Source: Nonomuraea pusilla (GTDB taxonomy: Bacteria > Actinomycetota > Actinomycetes > Streptosporangiales > Streptosporangiaceae). From it: a stretch of DNA of 64,000 nucleotides. Below are positions 51,188 through 59,702 of the stretch, in pieces. A program made the position numbers and the translations under genes. The stretch covers positions 1-64,000 of the forward strand of contig NZ_FOBF01000011.1 in the NCBI RefSeq assembly GCF_900109355.1. Direction: 5' to 3'. The notes under the pieces are model-generated. The model searched no databases. It was given only the letters and a program-made list of their open reading frames with translations, and was not told where the DNA came from. Position 1 is the first letter of the stretch; each line of letters begins with the position of its first letter.

Positions 51188-52625
51188 GGTGACGGTCGTC
51201 GGCGGAGGGGTCGGCGGGATGGCGGCGGCGCTGCTGCTGGCACGCCAGGGACGCCGGGTGCGCCTGTACGAGCGGCTGCCCCGGCTCGGCGGCAAGCTGG
51301 CCGAGCACCGGCGCGACGGCTTCACGTTCTCGCTCGGCCCGTCGCTGCTCACCATGCCGGACGTCTTCCGCGGCCTGGGCCTGCGCAGGGACCTGGCGGA
51401 GCCCGCCGAGCTCTGCCGCTACCGGTTCGCCGACGGCCGCGTCCTGACCGCCCGCCGCGACCCCGCCCTCATGGCCGTGGAGGTGGATCGGCTGGCGCCG
51501 GGCGAGGGCGCGTCGTGGCGGGCCTTCCACGCCTGGGCGGCGGGCTGCCTGGACGCGGCGGGCCGCACCGTCTTCGCCGGGCCGCTGCCGCGTTCCCCGC
51601 GCGGGGGCCGGCTCGCGGACCTGCGCGCGGTGGCGCCGGGGCGGACGCTGCACGGGCAGGCCAGGCGCTTCTTCCGCGATCCCCGCCTGGTCCAGTACGT
51701 CGACCGCTACGCCACCTACGCCGGCTCCGACCCGTTCCGGGCGCCCGCCGCGCTCGGCTGCATCCCGGCGCTGGAGCACGGCCAGGGCGGCTGGTACGTC
51801 CCCGGCGGCCTGGCGCGCCTGGCCGAGGATCTCGCGGCGCTGCTCGACGAGGCCGGGGTGGAGGTCCACCTGTCGGCGCCGGTGGCGGCCGTGGAGGAGC
51901 GCGGCGGCCGGGTGACCGGGCTGCGGCTGGCCGGGGGCGAGCGGGTGCCGGCCGACGTGGTCGTGGTCAACGCCGACGCCGCCCAGCTGTACGGCCACCT
52001 GCTGCCCGACCGGCGGCGGCTGCGCCGGGTGGCCGCGCTGGGGACCTCGTCGTCCGTGCTGCTGCTGCTCGCGGGCGTGGAAGGCCGCACGCCGGGGCTG
52101 ACGCACCACACGGTCGTCTTCTCCCGTGACTACGCGCGCGAGTTCGCCGACCTCTTCGGCGCGCGGCTCCCGCCGCGCGACCCGACCGTCTACATCGGCT
52201 GCTCCGCCGTGGACGACCCGTCGCAGGCGCCGACGGGCGCGGAGAACTGGGTGATGCTGGTGAACGTCCCCGCGCGCGACCCGGAACGGTGGCCGCAGAG
52301 CGTGGAGTCGTACCGCGACATGGTGCTGGAACGGCTGGCCGAGCGCGGCCACGACCTGGCGGGCAGGCTCCGCTTCGTGGACGTGTTCACCCCGGCCGAC
52401 GTGCGCGACCGCTACGGCTGCTGGGGCGGAGCGGTCTACGGCGGCGCGAGCAACAGGGTGCTGGCGCCGTTCCTGCGGCCGGGGAACCGCGGCCCCCGGC
52501 GCGGGCTGTACCTGGTGGGAGGCTCGGTCCACCCGGGCGGCGGGCTGCCGCTGGTGGTGCTGGGCGCCCGCATCGTCGCTGACCTGGTGGCCCAGGACGT
52601 CCCTCCCGGGGGTGGCGGACGGTGA
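51180..52625 (+). CDS. CrtI-family carotenoid desaturase (second copy, CrtD-like)
   Basis: 481 residues. N-terminal FAD-binding VVGGGVGGMAAALLLARQGR with the ER motif LYERLPRLGGKL, then GPSLLTMPDVF and a C-terminal GGSVHPGGGLPLVVLGA flavin segment. It differs from the minus-strand crtI, and its place between a hydratase and a glycosyltransferase suggests 3,4-desaturation of a hydroxylated end (CrtD role). It overlaps both neighbours (8 nt and 4 nt). CrtI and CrtD cannot be separated by motif alone. Confidence 0.85.
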   Translation: MGEVTVVGGGVGGMAAALLLARQGRRVRLYERLPRLGGKLAEHRRDGFTFSLGPSLLTMPDVFRGLGLRRDLAEPAELCRYRFADGRVLTARRDPALMAVEVDRLAPGEGASWRAFHAWAAGCLDAAGRTVFAGPLPRSPRGGRLADLRAVAPGRTLHGQARRFFRDPRLVQYVDRYATYAGSDPFRAPAALGCIPALEHGQGGWYVPGGLARLAEDLAALLDEAGVEVHLSAPVAAVEERGGRVTGLRLAGGERVPADVVVVNADAAQLYGHLLPDRRRLRRVAALGTSSSVLLLLAGVEGRTPGLTHHTVVFSRDYAREFADLFGARLPPRDPTVYIGCSAVDDPSQAPTGAENWVMLVNVPARDPERWPQSVESYRDMVLERLAERGHDLAGRLRFVDVFTPADVRDRYGCWGGAVYGGASNRVLAPFLRPGNRGPRRGLYLVGGSVHPGGGLPLVVLGARIVADLVAQDVPPGGGGR

Positions 52626-53791
52626 GGCCGCTGACGCTCGCGCAGGCCGTCGCCGCCGCGGCCGTCGCGGCACGGCTGGCCAGGGGGCGGCGCAGGCTGC
52701 CGCCGCTGCGCCCCCGGCACGCGCCGGGCCTCGCGCTGTCGGTCGTCGTCCCCGCCCGCGACGAGGAACGCCGCATCGGCCCCTGCCTGCGGGCCGCGCT
52801 CGCCGACCCGGCCGCCGCCGAGGTCGTCGTGGTGGACGACGCCTCCGCCGACGGCACCGCGGCGCTGGCGGCCGAGCTGGGCGCCAGGGTCGTCGCCGCC
52901 GGGCCGCTGCCCGGCGGGTGGGTCGGCAAGCAGTGGGCGCTCCACCAGGGGGTCGCCGCCGCCCGCGGCGAGATCGTCGTCACCCTGGACGCCGACGCCC
53001 GGCCCGCGCCCGGCCTGTTCGGCGCCCTGGCCGCCGCCCTCGACCGGCACGACCTGGTCACCGCGGGGCCGAGGTTCGTCTGCGACGGGACGCTGGAGCA
53101 GGCGCTGCACGCGGCGTTCCTGGCCACGCTCGTCTACCGGTTCGGGCCGATCGGCCCGGCCACGCCGCCACCGCCGCACCGCACCGTCGCCAACGGCCAG
53201 TGCATGGCGTTCCGCCGGGACGACATGCTGGCCGCCGACGGGTTCGCCCGGGTCAGGGACCGCATGACCGACGACGTCGCCCTCGCCAGGCACCTCGCCG
53301 CGCGCGGCTGGCGGGTGGCGTTCCTCGACACGGACGGGCTGCTGGAGGTGGACATGCACGAGTCGGCCGCCGAGGTGTGGCGGGAGTGGGGCCGCTCGCT
53401 GCCGCTGCCCGACGTGACCGGTCCCGGCTGGCGGGCCGCCGACCTGGCGGCGGTCTGGCTGACCGCCGCCCTGCCCGTGCTGCGGCTGGCGGCCGGCCGG
53501 CCGTCCGCGCTGGACCTGTCGCTGCTCGGCATGCGATGGCTGCTCGCCGCCGCCCTGCGCCGCAGCTACACCGCCCCGGGGCCGGGGCTGTGGCTGTCGC
53601 CGCTGCTCGACCCCGCCGCCGCGCTCCGCCTCACCACGGCCACCCTGCGCCCGGTACGGACCTGGCGGGGCCGCTCCTACCCGCCCGCGGGGAGCGCGTC
53701 CCCGGACGCGTCCGCCCGCACGAAACCCGCTCGCCGTGACGTCAGCGGCGGCGCGCCGCCAGTGCGGCCTGGCCGAAGCGCAGCGCGATGA
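52622..53791 (+). CDS. family 2 glycosyltransferase, CruG-like
   Basis: 389 residues. GT-A fold with SVVVPARDEERRIG, VVVDDAS, DADARP (DxD) and a C-terminal hydrophobic region of two to three helices. CruG-type enzymes attach a sugar to the hydroxyl made by CruF. The GTG start overlaps the previous stop by 4 nt, so cruF-desaturase-GT form one coupled unit. The 3' end overlaps the convergent plsY gene by 50 nt. Confidence 0.85.
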   Translation: MRPLTLAQAVAAAAVAARLARGRRRLPPLRPRHAPGLALSVVVPARDEERRIGPCLRAALADPAAAEVVVVDDASADGTAALAAELGARVVAAGPLPGGWVGKQWALHQGVAAARGEIVVTLDADARPAPGLFGALAAALDRHDLVTAGPRFVCDGTLEQALHAAFLATLVYRFGPIGPATPPPPHRTVANGQCMAFRRDDMLAADGFARVRDRMTDDVALARHLAARGWRVAFLDTDGLLEVDMHESAAEVWREWGRSLPLPDVTGPGWRAADLAAVWLTAALPVLRLAAGRPSALDLSLLGMRWLLAAALRRSYTAPGPGLWLSPLLDPAAALRLTTATLRPVRTWRGRSYPPAGSASPDASARTKPARRDVSGGAPPVRPGRSAAR

Positions 53792-54338
53792 GGCACATGA
53801 GGGCGCCCGTCGCCGCCACCTGCTCCACCGGGGTGAACGGCAACTGCGCCACGGGCAGGCCGAACACCGCCACCCGCGCCCCCACCGCGAACGACCGCGT
53901 CACCGCCGCCACCAGGGCCAGCGCCAGGAGCGCCAGCAGGAAGGCGGGCAGGCACACCACCGCGAACCCCCCGGCGAAGGTCAGGACCGACCGCCCGCCC
54001 CTGAACCCGGCGAACACCGGCCACGCGTGGCCCGCCATCGCCGCCGCCACCGCCGCGTACACGGGCCCCGTGCTCGGCGGGACGACCACGCCGAGGGCCT
54101 CGGTGTGCCAGCCGCTCACGAGCAGGCCGAGCAGCCCGGCGGCCGTGCCCTTCGCCAGGTCACCGGCGAACACGGGGGCCGCCGCGCGCCACCCCAGCCG
54201 CCGGCGCATGTTCCAGAAGCCGGGGTTGCGGTCGCCGACGTCGCGCGGGTCGAAGCCGCGCGACCGCGCCAGCAGCACCGCCACCGGCACAGAACCAGCG
54301 AGGTAGCCCCCGATGAGCGACACCGCGACAGCCATCAT
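53742..54338 (-). CDS. plsY: PlsY-family acyl-phosphate:glycerol-3-phosphate acyltransferase-like protein
   Basis: 198 residues, five to six helices. PlsY motifs GSVPVAVLLAR, GDRNPGFWNM (GxxN region), FAGDLAKG, and HAWPVFAGFRGGRSV are present. PlsY makes lysophosphatidic acid; inside a carotenoid cluster it might acylate a carotenoid glycoside or simply serve lipid synthesis. It overlaps the glycosyltransferase end by 50 nt and the crtA start by 26 nt. Confidence 0.85.
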   Translation of the reverse strand: MMAVAVSLIGGYLAGSVPVAVLLARSRGFDPRDVGDRNPGFWNMRRRLGWRAAAPVFAGDLAKGTAAGLLGLLVSGWHTEALGVVVPPSTGPVYAAVAAAMAGHAWPVFAGFRGGRSVLTFAGGFAVVCLPAFLLALLALALVAAVTRSFAVGARVAVFGLPVAQLPFTPVEQVAATGALMCLIALRFGQAALAARRR

Positions 54339-55143
54339 CGCGTCATTCCACCTCGTTCGCTACGAAACCCTCGGCGCCATGCGCCACATGGCCTTCGACC
54401 GGCCGCTGCTGCGGGCCACGCCAGGGCTGCGGTTCTGGCGGCTGCTCGGCACCGGGAAGGGGATGTCCATGTCGCTGGGGGCGGACCTGCGCCGCTGGGC
54501 GCTGTTCGCCGTGTGGCGGGAGGAACGGGACCTGGACGCCTTCCTGCGCCGCTCGCCCGTCCCGGCCCGCTGGCGGGACGAGGCCGTGGAGCTGTGGCAG
54601 GTCCGCCTGCGGCCGCTCGCCTCCAGGGGCGCCTGGGGCGGCGTCGATCCCTTCGCCCCCGACGGCCTTCCCGACGGCGGCCCCCTCGACCCCGCGCGCG
54701 GCGCCGGCGGGGCCCGCTCGCGCCGCACGGGCGGGCCCGTGGCGGTGCTGACGAGGGCGTCCATCAGGCCGGGCAGGCTGGTGGCGTTCTACCGGTCGGT
54801 CCCGGCCGTGGACCGGGCGCTGCGGGACCAGGACGGGCGGCTCGCCTCCGTCGGCGTCGGAGAGTGGCCGCCGGCCCGCCAGGCCACCTTCTCCCTCTGG
54901 CGGGACGCCGAGGCGGTGGACCGTTTCGCGTACGGCGCCGCCGAGCACCGCCGGGTGATCGGGCTGGTACGGGCCCAGGGCTGGTACGGGGAGGAGCTGT
55001 TCGCCCGCTTCGCGCCGTACGGCGGCGAAGGCCACTGGGACGGCCGCGACCCCCTCGCCCGCCGGCCGCATCCCGACCCGCGCGACCCCCTCGCCCGTCG
55101 GCCGCATCCCGACCCGCGCGCCCCGTTCTCCACCGGGTCGTAG
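54313..55143 (+). CDS. crtA: CrtA-like spheroidene monooxygenase (carotenoid ketolase)
   Basis: 276 residues. The conserved core (VRYETLGAMRHMAFDRPLL, LGTGKGMSMSLGADLRRWAL and FWRLLGTG) matches the spheroidene monooxygenase family that adds a C2 keto group to acyclic carotenoids. The C terminus has two copies of a 12-residue unit RDPLARRPHPDP (DNA 36-nt repeat at about 55048-55119). The gene start overlaps the divergent plsY start by 26 nt. Confidence 0.82.
   Translation: MSDTATAIIASFHLVRYETLGAMRHMAFDRPLLRATPGLRFWRLLGTGKGMSMSLGADLRRWALFAVWREERDLDAFLRRSPVPARWRDEAVELWQVRLRPLASRGAWGGVDPFAPDGLPDGGPLDPARGAGGARSRRTGGPVAVLTRASIRPGRLVAFYRSVPAVDRALRDQDGRLASVGVGEWPPARQATFSLWRDAEAVDRFAYGAAEHRRVIGLVRAQGWYGEELFARFAPYGGEGHWDGRDPLARRPHPDPRDPLARRPHPDPRAPFSTGS
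55048..55119 (+). repeat. 36-nt tandem duplication at the 3' end of crtA
   Basis: Two almost identical 36-nt units encoding RDPLARRPHPDP twice, giving a Pro/Arg-rich tail outside the conserved enzyme core. Confidence 0.75.
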
Positions 55144-55232
55144 GCCACCTCGCACGCGCGGGCGACCGCGGCCGCCCCCGACGGGCCGCGCGCCACCGCC
55201 ACCGCCCCGCCGTGACGGCCGCGCGGCGCCGG

Positions 55233-56132
55233 TCACGACAGCTCCACGGCGGCGTGCCGCTCCGCCCTGGACCTCGCGGTCGCGGCCAGCAGGTGACGGG
55301 CGAACGTGGCGAGCCTCCTTCGCCTCGGCACCCGCGCCCGCCGCTCCAGCACGGCGAACCCGCTGCGCTCGATCTCGTCCAAGATGCCGCCGTACAGCTC
55401 CGTCGCGGCCCGCACGCAGGGGCGTGACGAAGGGACGAGCAGGTCCACGCCGCCCTCCGCGGCGCGGTAGTGCTCCCTCGCCCGCTCCGCCTCGAACGCC
55501 AGCAGCTCCCGCAACCGGCCTCCCGTGTACGGCCGCCCGAGGTCCGACAGGTCGACGCCGAACGCCGCGAGGTCGTCGGCGGGCAGGTAGACGCGGCCCC
55601 TGGCCAGATCCTCGGCGACGTCGCGCAGGAAGTTCGTGAGCTGGAACGCCAGCCCGAGCTGCCTGGCCGGCTCCCTCGCCAGGGCGGCGGCTCCGGGCAG
55701 GGGTTCGAGCACGGGCAGCATCATGGTGCCGATGGCGGCGGCCGACCCCTCCATGTAGCCGAGCAGGTCGTCGTACGTGCGGTACCGGGTGACCGACAGG
55801 TCCGCCCTCATGGAGCGCAGGAACGCCGCGACGTCCCCGTGCTCGATGCCGAACGACCGCACGGTGTGCAGGAACGCCGGCAGCACCGGGTCGCCGACAG
55901 GTCGCCCGGCCAGCCCCGCGCTCACCTCGGCCGCCAGGGCGTCGAGCGCCGCCGCCCGGTCGCCCGTCATCGTGAAGGAGTCCGTGATCTCGTCGGCGTG
56001 GCGGGCGAAGCCGTACAGGGCGTGGACGTGCCGGCGTTTCCACGCCGGCAGCAGCCGGGTGGCCAGGTAGTAGGAGCGGCCGTGCCGGGCGTGCAGGCGG
56101 CGGCAGCGCTCGTAGCTGGCGGTGAGCGTCAC
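55233..56132 (-). CDS. crtB: phytoene synthase
   Basis: 299 residues. Joins two GGPP to phytoene. The two Asp-rich motifs are ARHADEITD (about 41-49) and NFLRDVAEDLARGRVYLP (about 168-185). GTG 56130-56132 overlaps the crtI stop by 4 nt, so crtI-crtB is a coupled operon. No GGPP synthase gene in the window, so substrate must come from elsewhere. Confidence 0.92.
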   Translation of the reverse strand: MTLTASYERCRRLHARHGRSYYLATRLLPAWKRRHVHALYGFARHADEITDSFTMTGDRAAALDALAAEVSAGLAGRPVGDPVLPAFLHTVRSFGIEHGDVAAFLRSMRADLSVTRYRTYDDLLGYMEGSAAAIGTMMLPVLEPLPGAAALAREPARQLGLAFQLTNFLRDVAEDLARGRVYLPADDLAAFGVDLSDLGRPYTGGRLRELLAFEAERAREHYRAAEGGVDLLVPSSRPCVRAATELYGGILDEIERSGFAVLERRARVPRRRRLATFARHLLAATARSRAERHAAVELS

Positions 56133-57598
56133 GGCGCCGGCCCCAGGACGCGGCGGGCGGCCAGCCGCCCGGAGATCAGCACAGGCGGCACCCCCACGCC
56201 GGGGGCCGTGTGCATGCCCGCGACGTGCAGCCCGGGGACGCGCCGTACGACGCCCGAGGGGCGGAACCAGGCGGTCTGGGTGAAGCGGTGGTCGAGCGCG
56301 AACGGGGTGCCGGCCGTGTGGCCGAGCCGCTGCCAGGCGGGCGGGTCGAGCACGAGCCTGGGCGCGCTGGACAGGTCGCCGTAGCCGAGCGCCTCCAGCC
56401 TGCCGAGCAGCCGGTGCTCCAGCTCGGGGCGGAGCCGCCGCCAGTCGGCGCCGAGCAGGTTGGGCGCGGGTTCGAGGACGCTCAGCGTGGCGTGCCCGTC
56501 GGGCGCGGCGTCCGCGTCGGCGGCCGGGCAGGTCACGAGCAGGCTCGGATCGGGCTGCGGCAGCCCCGACTCCAGCGCCGCGAACGTCTCCCTCCAGGCG
56601 CGTCCGAAGTGCAGCGTGTGGTGCGCCTGGCCGGGCAGGGTGCGCGGGAGCCCCGCGTGCACCACCAGGCAGGACGGCGAGAACCGCGGCCTGCGCAGCC
56701 GCCAGTCGGCCGAGCCGGGCGGCAGCAGCCCGCCGGCGTGCGCGGCGGGCAGGTCGCAGGCCAGCACGACATGCCCGGCGGGCAGGAACTCGCCGCCGTC
56801 CAGCCGCACCCCGGTCACGCCGTCGCCGTCCGTCTCGACGCGGCTCGCCCGCACGCCGTACCGCGGCACCGCGCCGAGTTTCCCGGCCAGGGCGGCGAGC
56901 GCCTCGGGGACGGCGTGCATGCCGCCGCGCTCGGGGAAGTAGACGCCGCCGACGGTGTCCATGTGCGCGATCACGGCGTACACGCCGAGCGCCCGCTGCG
57001 GAGCCAGCCCCACGTACAGGGACTGGAAGGTGTGGGCCCTGATCAGCCGCTCGTCGGTGAGGTGGGAGGCGACCAGGCGGTCGAGGCGGCGGAAGCCGCC
57101 GAGCGCGGCGACCCTGAGCAGCCGCAGCGGCCGGGCCAGCGCGGCCGGCCTCGTCATGTCGGCGTCGACGAACGTCCCCCACTCGGCGTCGAACAACTCC
57201 CCGAGCCGGCGGCGGTAGGCGAGATAGCGGGCCGCCTCGGCCGCCCCGCACAGGTCGCGCACCCGCTCCGCCATGGCCTCGCGCCCCGCGACGACGTCCA
57301 GGTGCGAGCCGTCGGGGAAGGCCAGCCGGTAGGCGGGGTCGAGGCGGCGCAGCGGCAGCCAGGCGTCCAGTTCCTCGCCCGCCGCGCCGAACGTCTCCTC
57401 CAGCACCTCCGGCATGGTCAGCACCGACGGCCCCGTGTCGAACCGGTACGGTCCGAGCCTGGCGGTGCCGCAACAGCCGCCCGGCACGTCACGCGCCTCC
57501 ACGACGGTCACCTCGCGGCCCGCCGCCGCCAGGTGCACCGCCGCCGACAGCCCGGCCAGGCCCGCGCCCACCACCACGACGGGCCCGTGCCGCCGCAT
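56129..57598 (-). CDS. crtI: phytoene desaturase
   Basis: 489 residues. FAD motif VVVVGAGLAGLSAAVHLAAAGR with EARDVPGG, TGPSVLTMPEV, and the C-terminal flavin segment GMHTAPGVGVPPVLISG. It introduces three or four double bases-worth of desaturation to give neurosporene or lycopene; the number cannot be told. ATG 57598 is favoured by the Rossmann motif position. Upstream 190 nt lie four 36-nt repeats that may regulate it. Confidence 0.9.
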   Translation of the reverse strand: MRRHGPVVVVGAGLAGLSAAVHLAAAGREVTVVEARDVPGGCCGTARLGPYRFDTGPSVLTMPEVLEETFGAAGEELDAWLPLRRLDPAYRLAFPDGSHLDVVAGREAMAERVRDLCGAAEAARYLAYRRRLGELFDAEWGTFVDADMTRPAALARPLRLLRVAALGGFRRLDRLVASHLTDERLIRAHTFQSLYVGLAPQRALGVYAVIAHMDTVGGVYFPERGGMHAVPEALAALAGKLGAVPRYGVRASRVETDGDGVTGVRLDGGEFLPAGHVVLACDLPAAHAGGLLPPGSADWRLRRPRFSPSCLVVHAGLPRTLPGQAHHTLHFGRAWRETFAALESGLPQPDPSLLVTCPAADADAAPDGHATLSVLEPAPNLLGADWRRLRPELEHRLLGRLEALGYGDLSSAPRLVLDPPAWQRLGHTAGTPFALDHRFTQTAWFRPSGVVRRVPGLHVAGMHTAPGVGVPPVLISGRLAARRVLGPAP

Positions 57599-57790
57599 CA
57601 CGCCCCCGCACCCGGCCGCAGCGCTCCGCCTGCGGCGCGACTGGGCGCCGCGCCCGGCGCGGCCCTCCACTTCAGCATGGTCACGTACGGATTTCCTTGA
57701 TCGGTGCGGCCGCCTCGCGGCGGGCGACGTCGGGCACGCGCTCCTGCGACGTGACGCCCCTTGGTCCCACCTGTGCCCGATCAGCGGTAT

Positions 57791-57934
57791 GCGGGCGGCC
57801 CGCCGGACGTAAAGATCACCTCATCAGCGGGCGGCCCGGTGGAGGTGAAGACCACCTCATCAGCGGGCGGCGCGCCGGACGTGAAGACCACCTCATCAGC
57901 GCGCGGCGCGCCTGGCGTGAAGATCACCTCGGCG
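57791..57934. repeat. four 36-nt tandem repeats upstream of crtI
   Basis: Units at 57791-57826, 57827-57862, 57863-57898 and 57899-57934, nearly identical. Each contains GTG-AAGAY-CAC or a close variant; in unit 2 it extends to the perfect inverted repeat GAGGTG-AAGAC-CACCTC (57842-57858). They lie 193-336 nt upstream of the crtI start in a 360-nt space with no gene of its own. Iterated binding sites are likely. A short minus frame through them is probably incidental. Confidence 0.75.
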
Positions 57935-57958
57935 GCCGTCCTGCCGCGGCGCCAGGCG

Positions 57959-59431
57959 TCACGTCCGCTCCGCCGCCTCCTCACGGGCGGCCGCGGCGGC
58001 GACGTTCACCGGCATCCGGCCGAAGATCAGCCCGTGGAACGGCGAGATCGACCACCAGTACAGCTGGCCGAGCAGCCCGCGCGGATGGAAGACCGCCCGC
58101 TGCGTGTAGACGGTGCGTCCCCCGTCGTCGCCGACGCCCAGCTCCAGCCAGGCCAGCCCCGGCAGCCGCATCTCGGCCCGCAGCCGCAGCAGCCGGCCGG
58201 GCAGCAGCTCCTCCACCCGCCAGAAGTCGATCGAGTCCCCGACCCGCAGCCGCCGCGGGTCGCGCCGCCCGCGCCGCAGCCCCACCCCGCCGACCAGCCG
58301 GTCCACCAGGCCGCGCAGCCACCAGGCGCCCGGCAGCGAGTACCAGCCGTTCTCGCCGCCGATGCCCTCGATCACCCGCCACAGCGCCGCCGGGCTCGCC
58401 GCCACCACCCTGTTCCTGCTGTCGACGTAGAGGCTGCCGCCCGCCCACCCCGGGTCGGTGGGCAGCGGGTCGCTCGGCGCGCCCGGCGTGGACGCCGACG
58501 ACCACCGGGTGGCCACGTCCGCCTCCTTGATCTTCTTCAGCGCCAGCGTCAGCGCGTCGAGGAAGCCGGTCAGGCCGCCGGGAGGGTCGGGCACGTACCG
58601 GGCGACGTCGTGCTCCCGGCAGACGGCCTCGGCGCGCAGCGACTCCACGAGGGGCCGCGCGATGCCCGGCGGCACCGGCGTGACCAGCCCCACCCAGAGG
58701 CTGGACAGGCGGGGCGTCAGCATCGGCACCGGGATGATCACCCGGTGGGGCAGCCCCGCCACGGCCGCGTAGCCGTGCATCATGTCGGCGTACGTGAGCA
58801 CGTCGGGCCCGCCGACGTCGAACGCCCTGTTCACCGTCCCCGGCACGTCCGCCCAGGCCACCAGGTACCGCAGCACGTCACGTACCGCGATCGGCTGGGT
58901 GCGGGTGCGCACCCAGCGCGGCGTCGTCATGACCGGCAGCCGCTCCGTCAGGTACCGCAGCATCTCGAACGACGCCGAGCCGGAACCGATGATCACGGCC
59001 GCGCGCAGCACCACGGCCGGCACCCCGCAGCTCAGGAAGATCTCGCCCACCTCGGCGCGCGAGCGCATGTGCGGCGACAGCTCCCCACCGGCGGTGAGCC
59101 CGCCGAGGTAGACGATCCGCCGCACGCCCGCCCGCTCCGCCGCCCGCGCGAACGTCCGGGCCGCCAGCCGGTCCCGCTCCGCGAACCGGCCCGTCGCGCC
59201 CATCGCGTGGATCAGGTAGTACGCCACCTCGACGCCGTCCAGGGCGCGCAGCGTCGCCTCCGCGTCCGTGGCGTCGGCCTCGGCCACCTCCACCCGTCCC
59301 GCCCACGGCAGGTCCCGCAGCCTGGCGGGGGAGCGGGCCATGCACCGCACCTCGTGACCGGCGGCGAGCAGCTCGGGGACCAGCCGTCCCCCGATGTAGC
59401 CGGTCGCCCCCGTGACCAGGCAGCGCGCCAT
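57959..59431 (-). CDS. SDR-family NAD(P)-binding protein fused to DUF2867
   Basis: 490 residues. N-terminal atypical SDR (CLVTGATGYIGGRLVPELLA, GxxGxxG at 7-13; YYLIHAMG) and a C-terminal DUF2867/SRPBCC-like domain (about 340-475; VYTQRAVFHPRGLLGQLYWW). Common next to carotenoid and photolyase genes of actinomycetes; reaction unknown. ATG 59429-59431. It lies between crtI and the divergent photolyase. Confidence 0.82.
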   Translation of the reverse strand: MARCLVTGATGYIGGRLVPELLAAGHEVRCMARSPARLRDLPWAGRVEVAEADATDAEATLRALDGVEVAYYLIHAMGATGRFAERDRLAARTFARAAERAGVRRIVYLGGLTAGGELSPHMRSRAEVGEIFLSCGVPAVVLRAAVIIGSGSASFEMLRYLTERLPVMTTPRWVRTRTQPIAVRDVLRYLVAWADVPGTVNRAFDVGGPDVLTYADMMHGYAAVAGLPHRVIIPVPMLTPRLSSLWVGLVTPVPPGIARPLVESLRAEAVCREHDVARYVPDPPGGLTGFLDALTLALKKIKEADVATRWSSASTPGAPSDPLPTDPGWAGGSLYVDSRNRVVAASPAALWRVIEGIGGENGWYSLPGAWWLRGLVDRLVGGVGLRRGRRDPRRLRVGDSIDFWRVEELLPGRLLRLRAEMRLPGLAWLELGVGDDGGRTVYTQRAVFHPRGLLGQLYWWSISPFHGLIFGRMPVNVAAAAAREEAAERT

Positions 59432-59567
59432 GACGTCCCCCCTCGCCGCGCCTCCGCACCGCTGCCCGGCCCCCTTCCCGCCGCCCGGCGCGCCATGCCT
59501 GACCTGCCCGTACGCCTCCGTCGCGCGTCGTAGGCTCGTCCAGGTCACGTTCTTGTCGGTGGAGGGC

Positions 59568-59702
59568 GTGACGGAGACCGCGTTCTTGTCGGTGGGGGGT
59601 TGGCGCGTGACGGAGACCGCGATCCTGGCGGCGGGGGCGGGTGTGTGACGGAGACCGCGATCTTGTGGGTGGGGGCGGGCGTGTGACGGAGACCGCGATC
59701 GT
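59568..59702 (+). repeat. four iterated start regions before the photolyase
   Basis: GTGACGGAGACCGCG begins at 59568, 59607, 59645 and 59683, with G-rich spacers, period 38-39 nt. The last is the photolyase start (VTETAI). The earlier three each have a GTG, but their frames run into a stop at about 59648 or are out of frame. Confidence 0.8.

Noticed and set aside
57791..57934. CRISPR-like array
   Set aside because: Units abut with no unique spacers, there are no cas genes, and the unit structure fits promoter repeats.
57781..57984. Short protein made of DEVVFTSGAPPA-like repeats on the minus strand
   Set aside because: It overlaps the end of the SDR gene, has no ribosome site, and the DNA-level inverted repeats explain it better.
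59568..59702. CRISPR-like or phage-attachment repeats before the photolyase
   Set aside because: Copies are duplications of the gene's own start region with no spacers or integrase.
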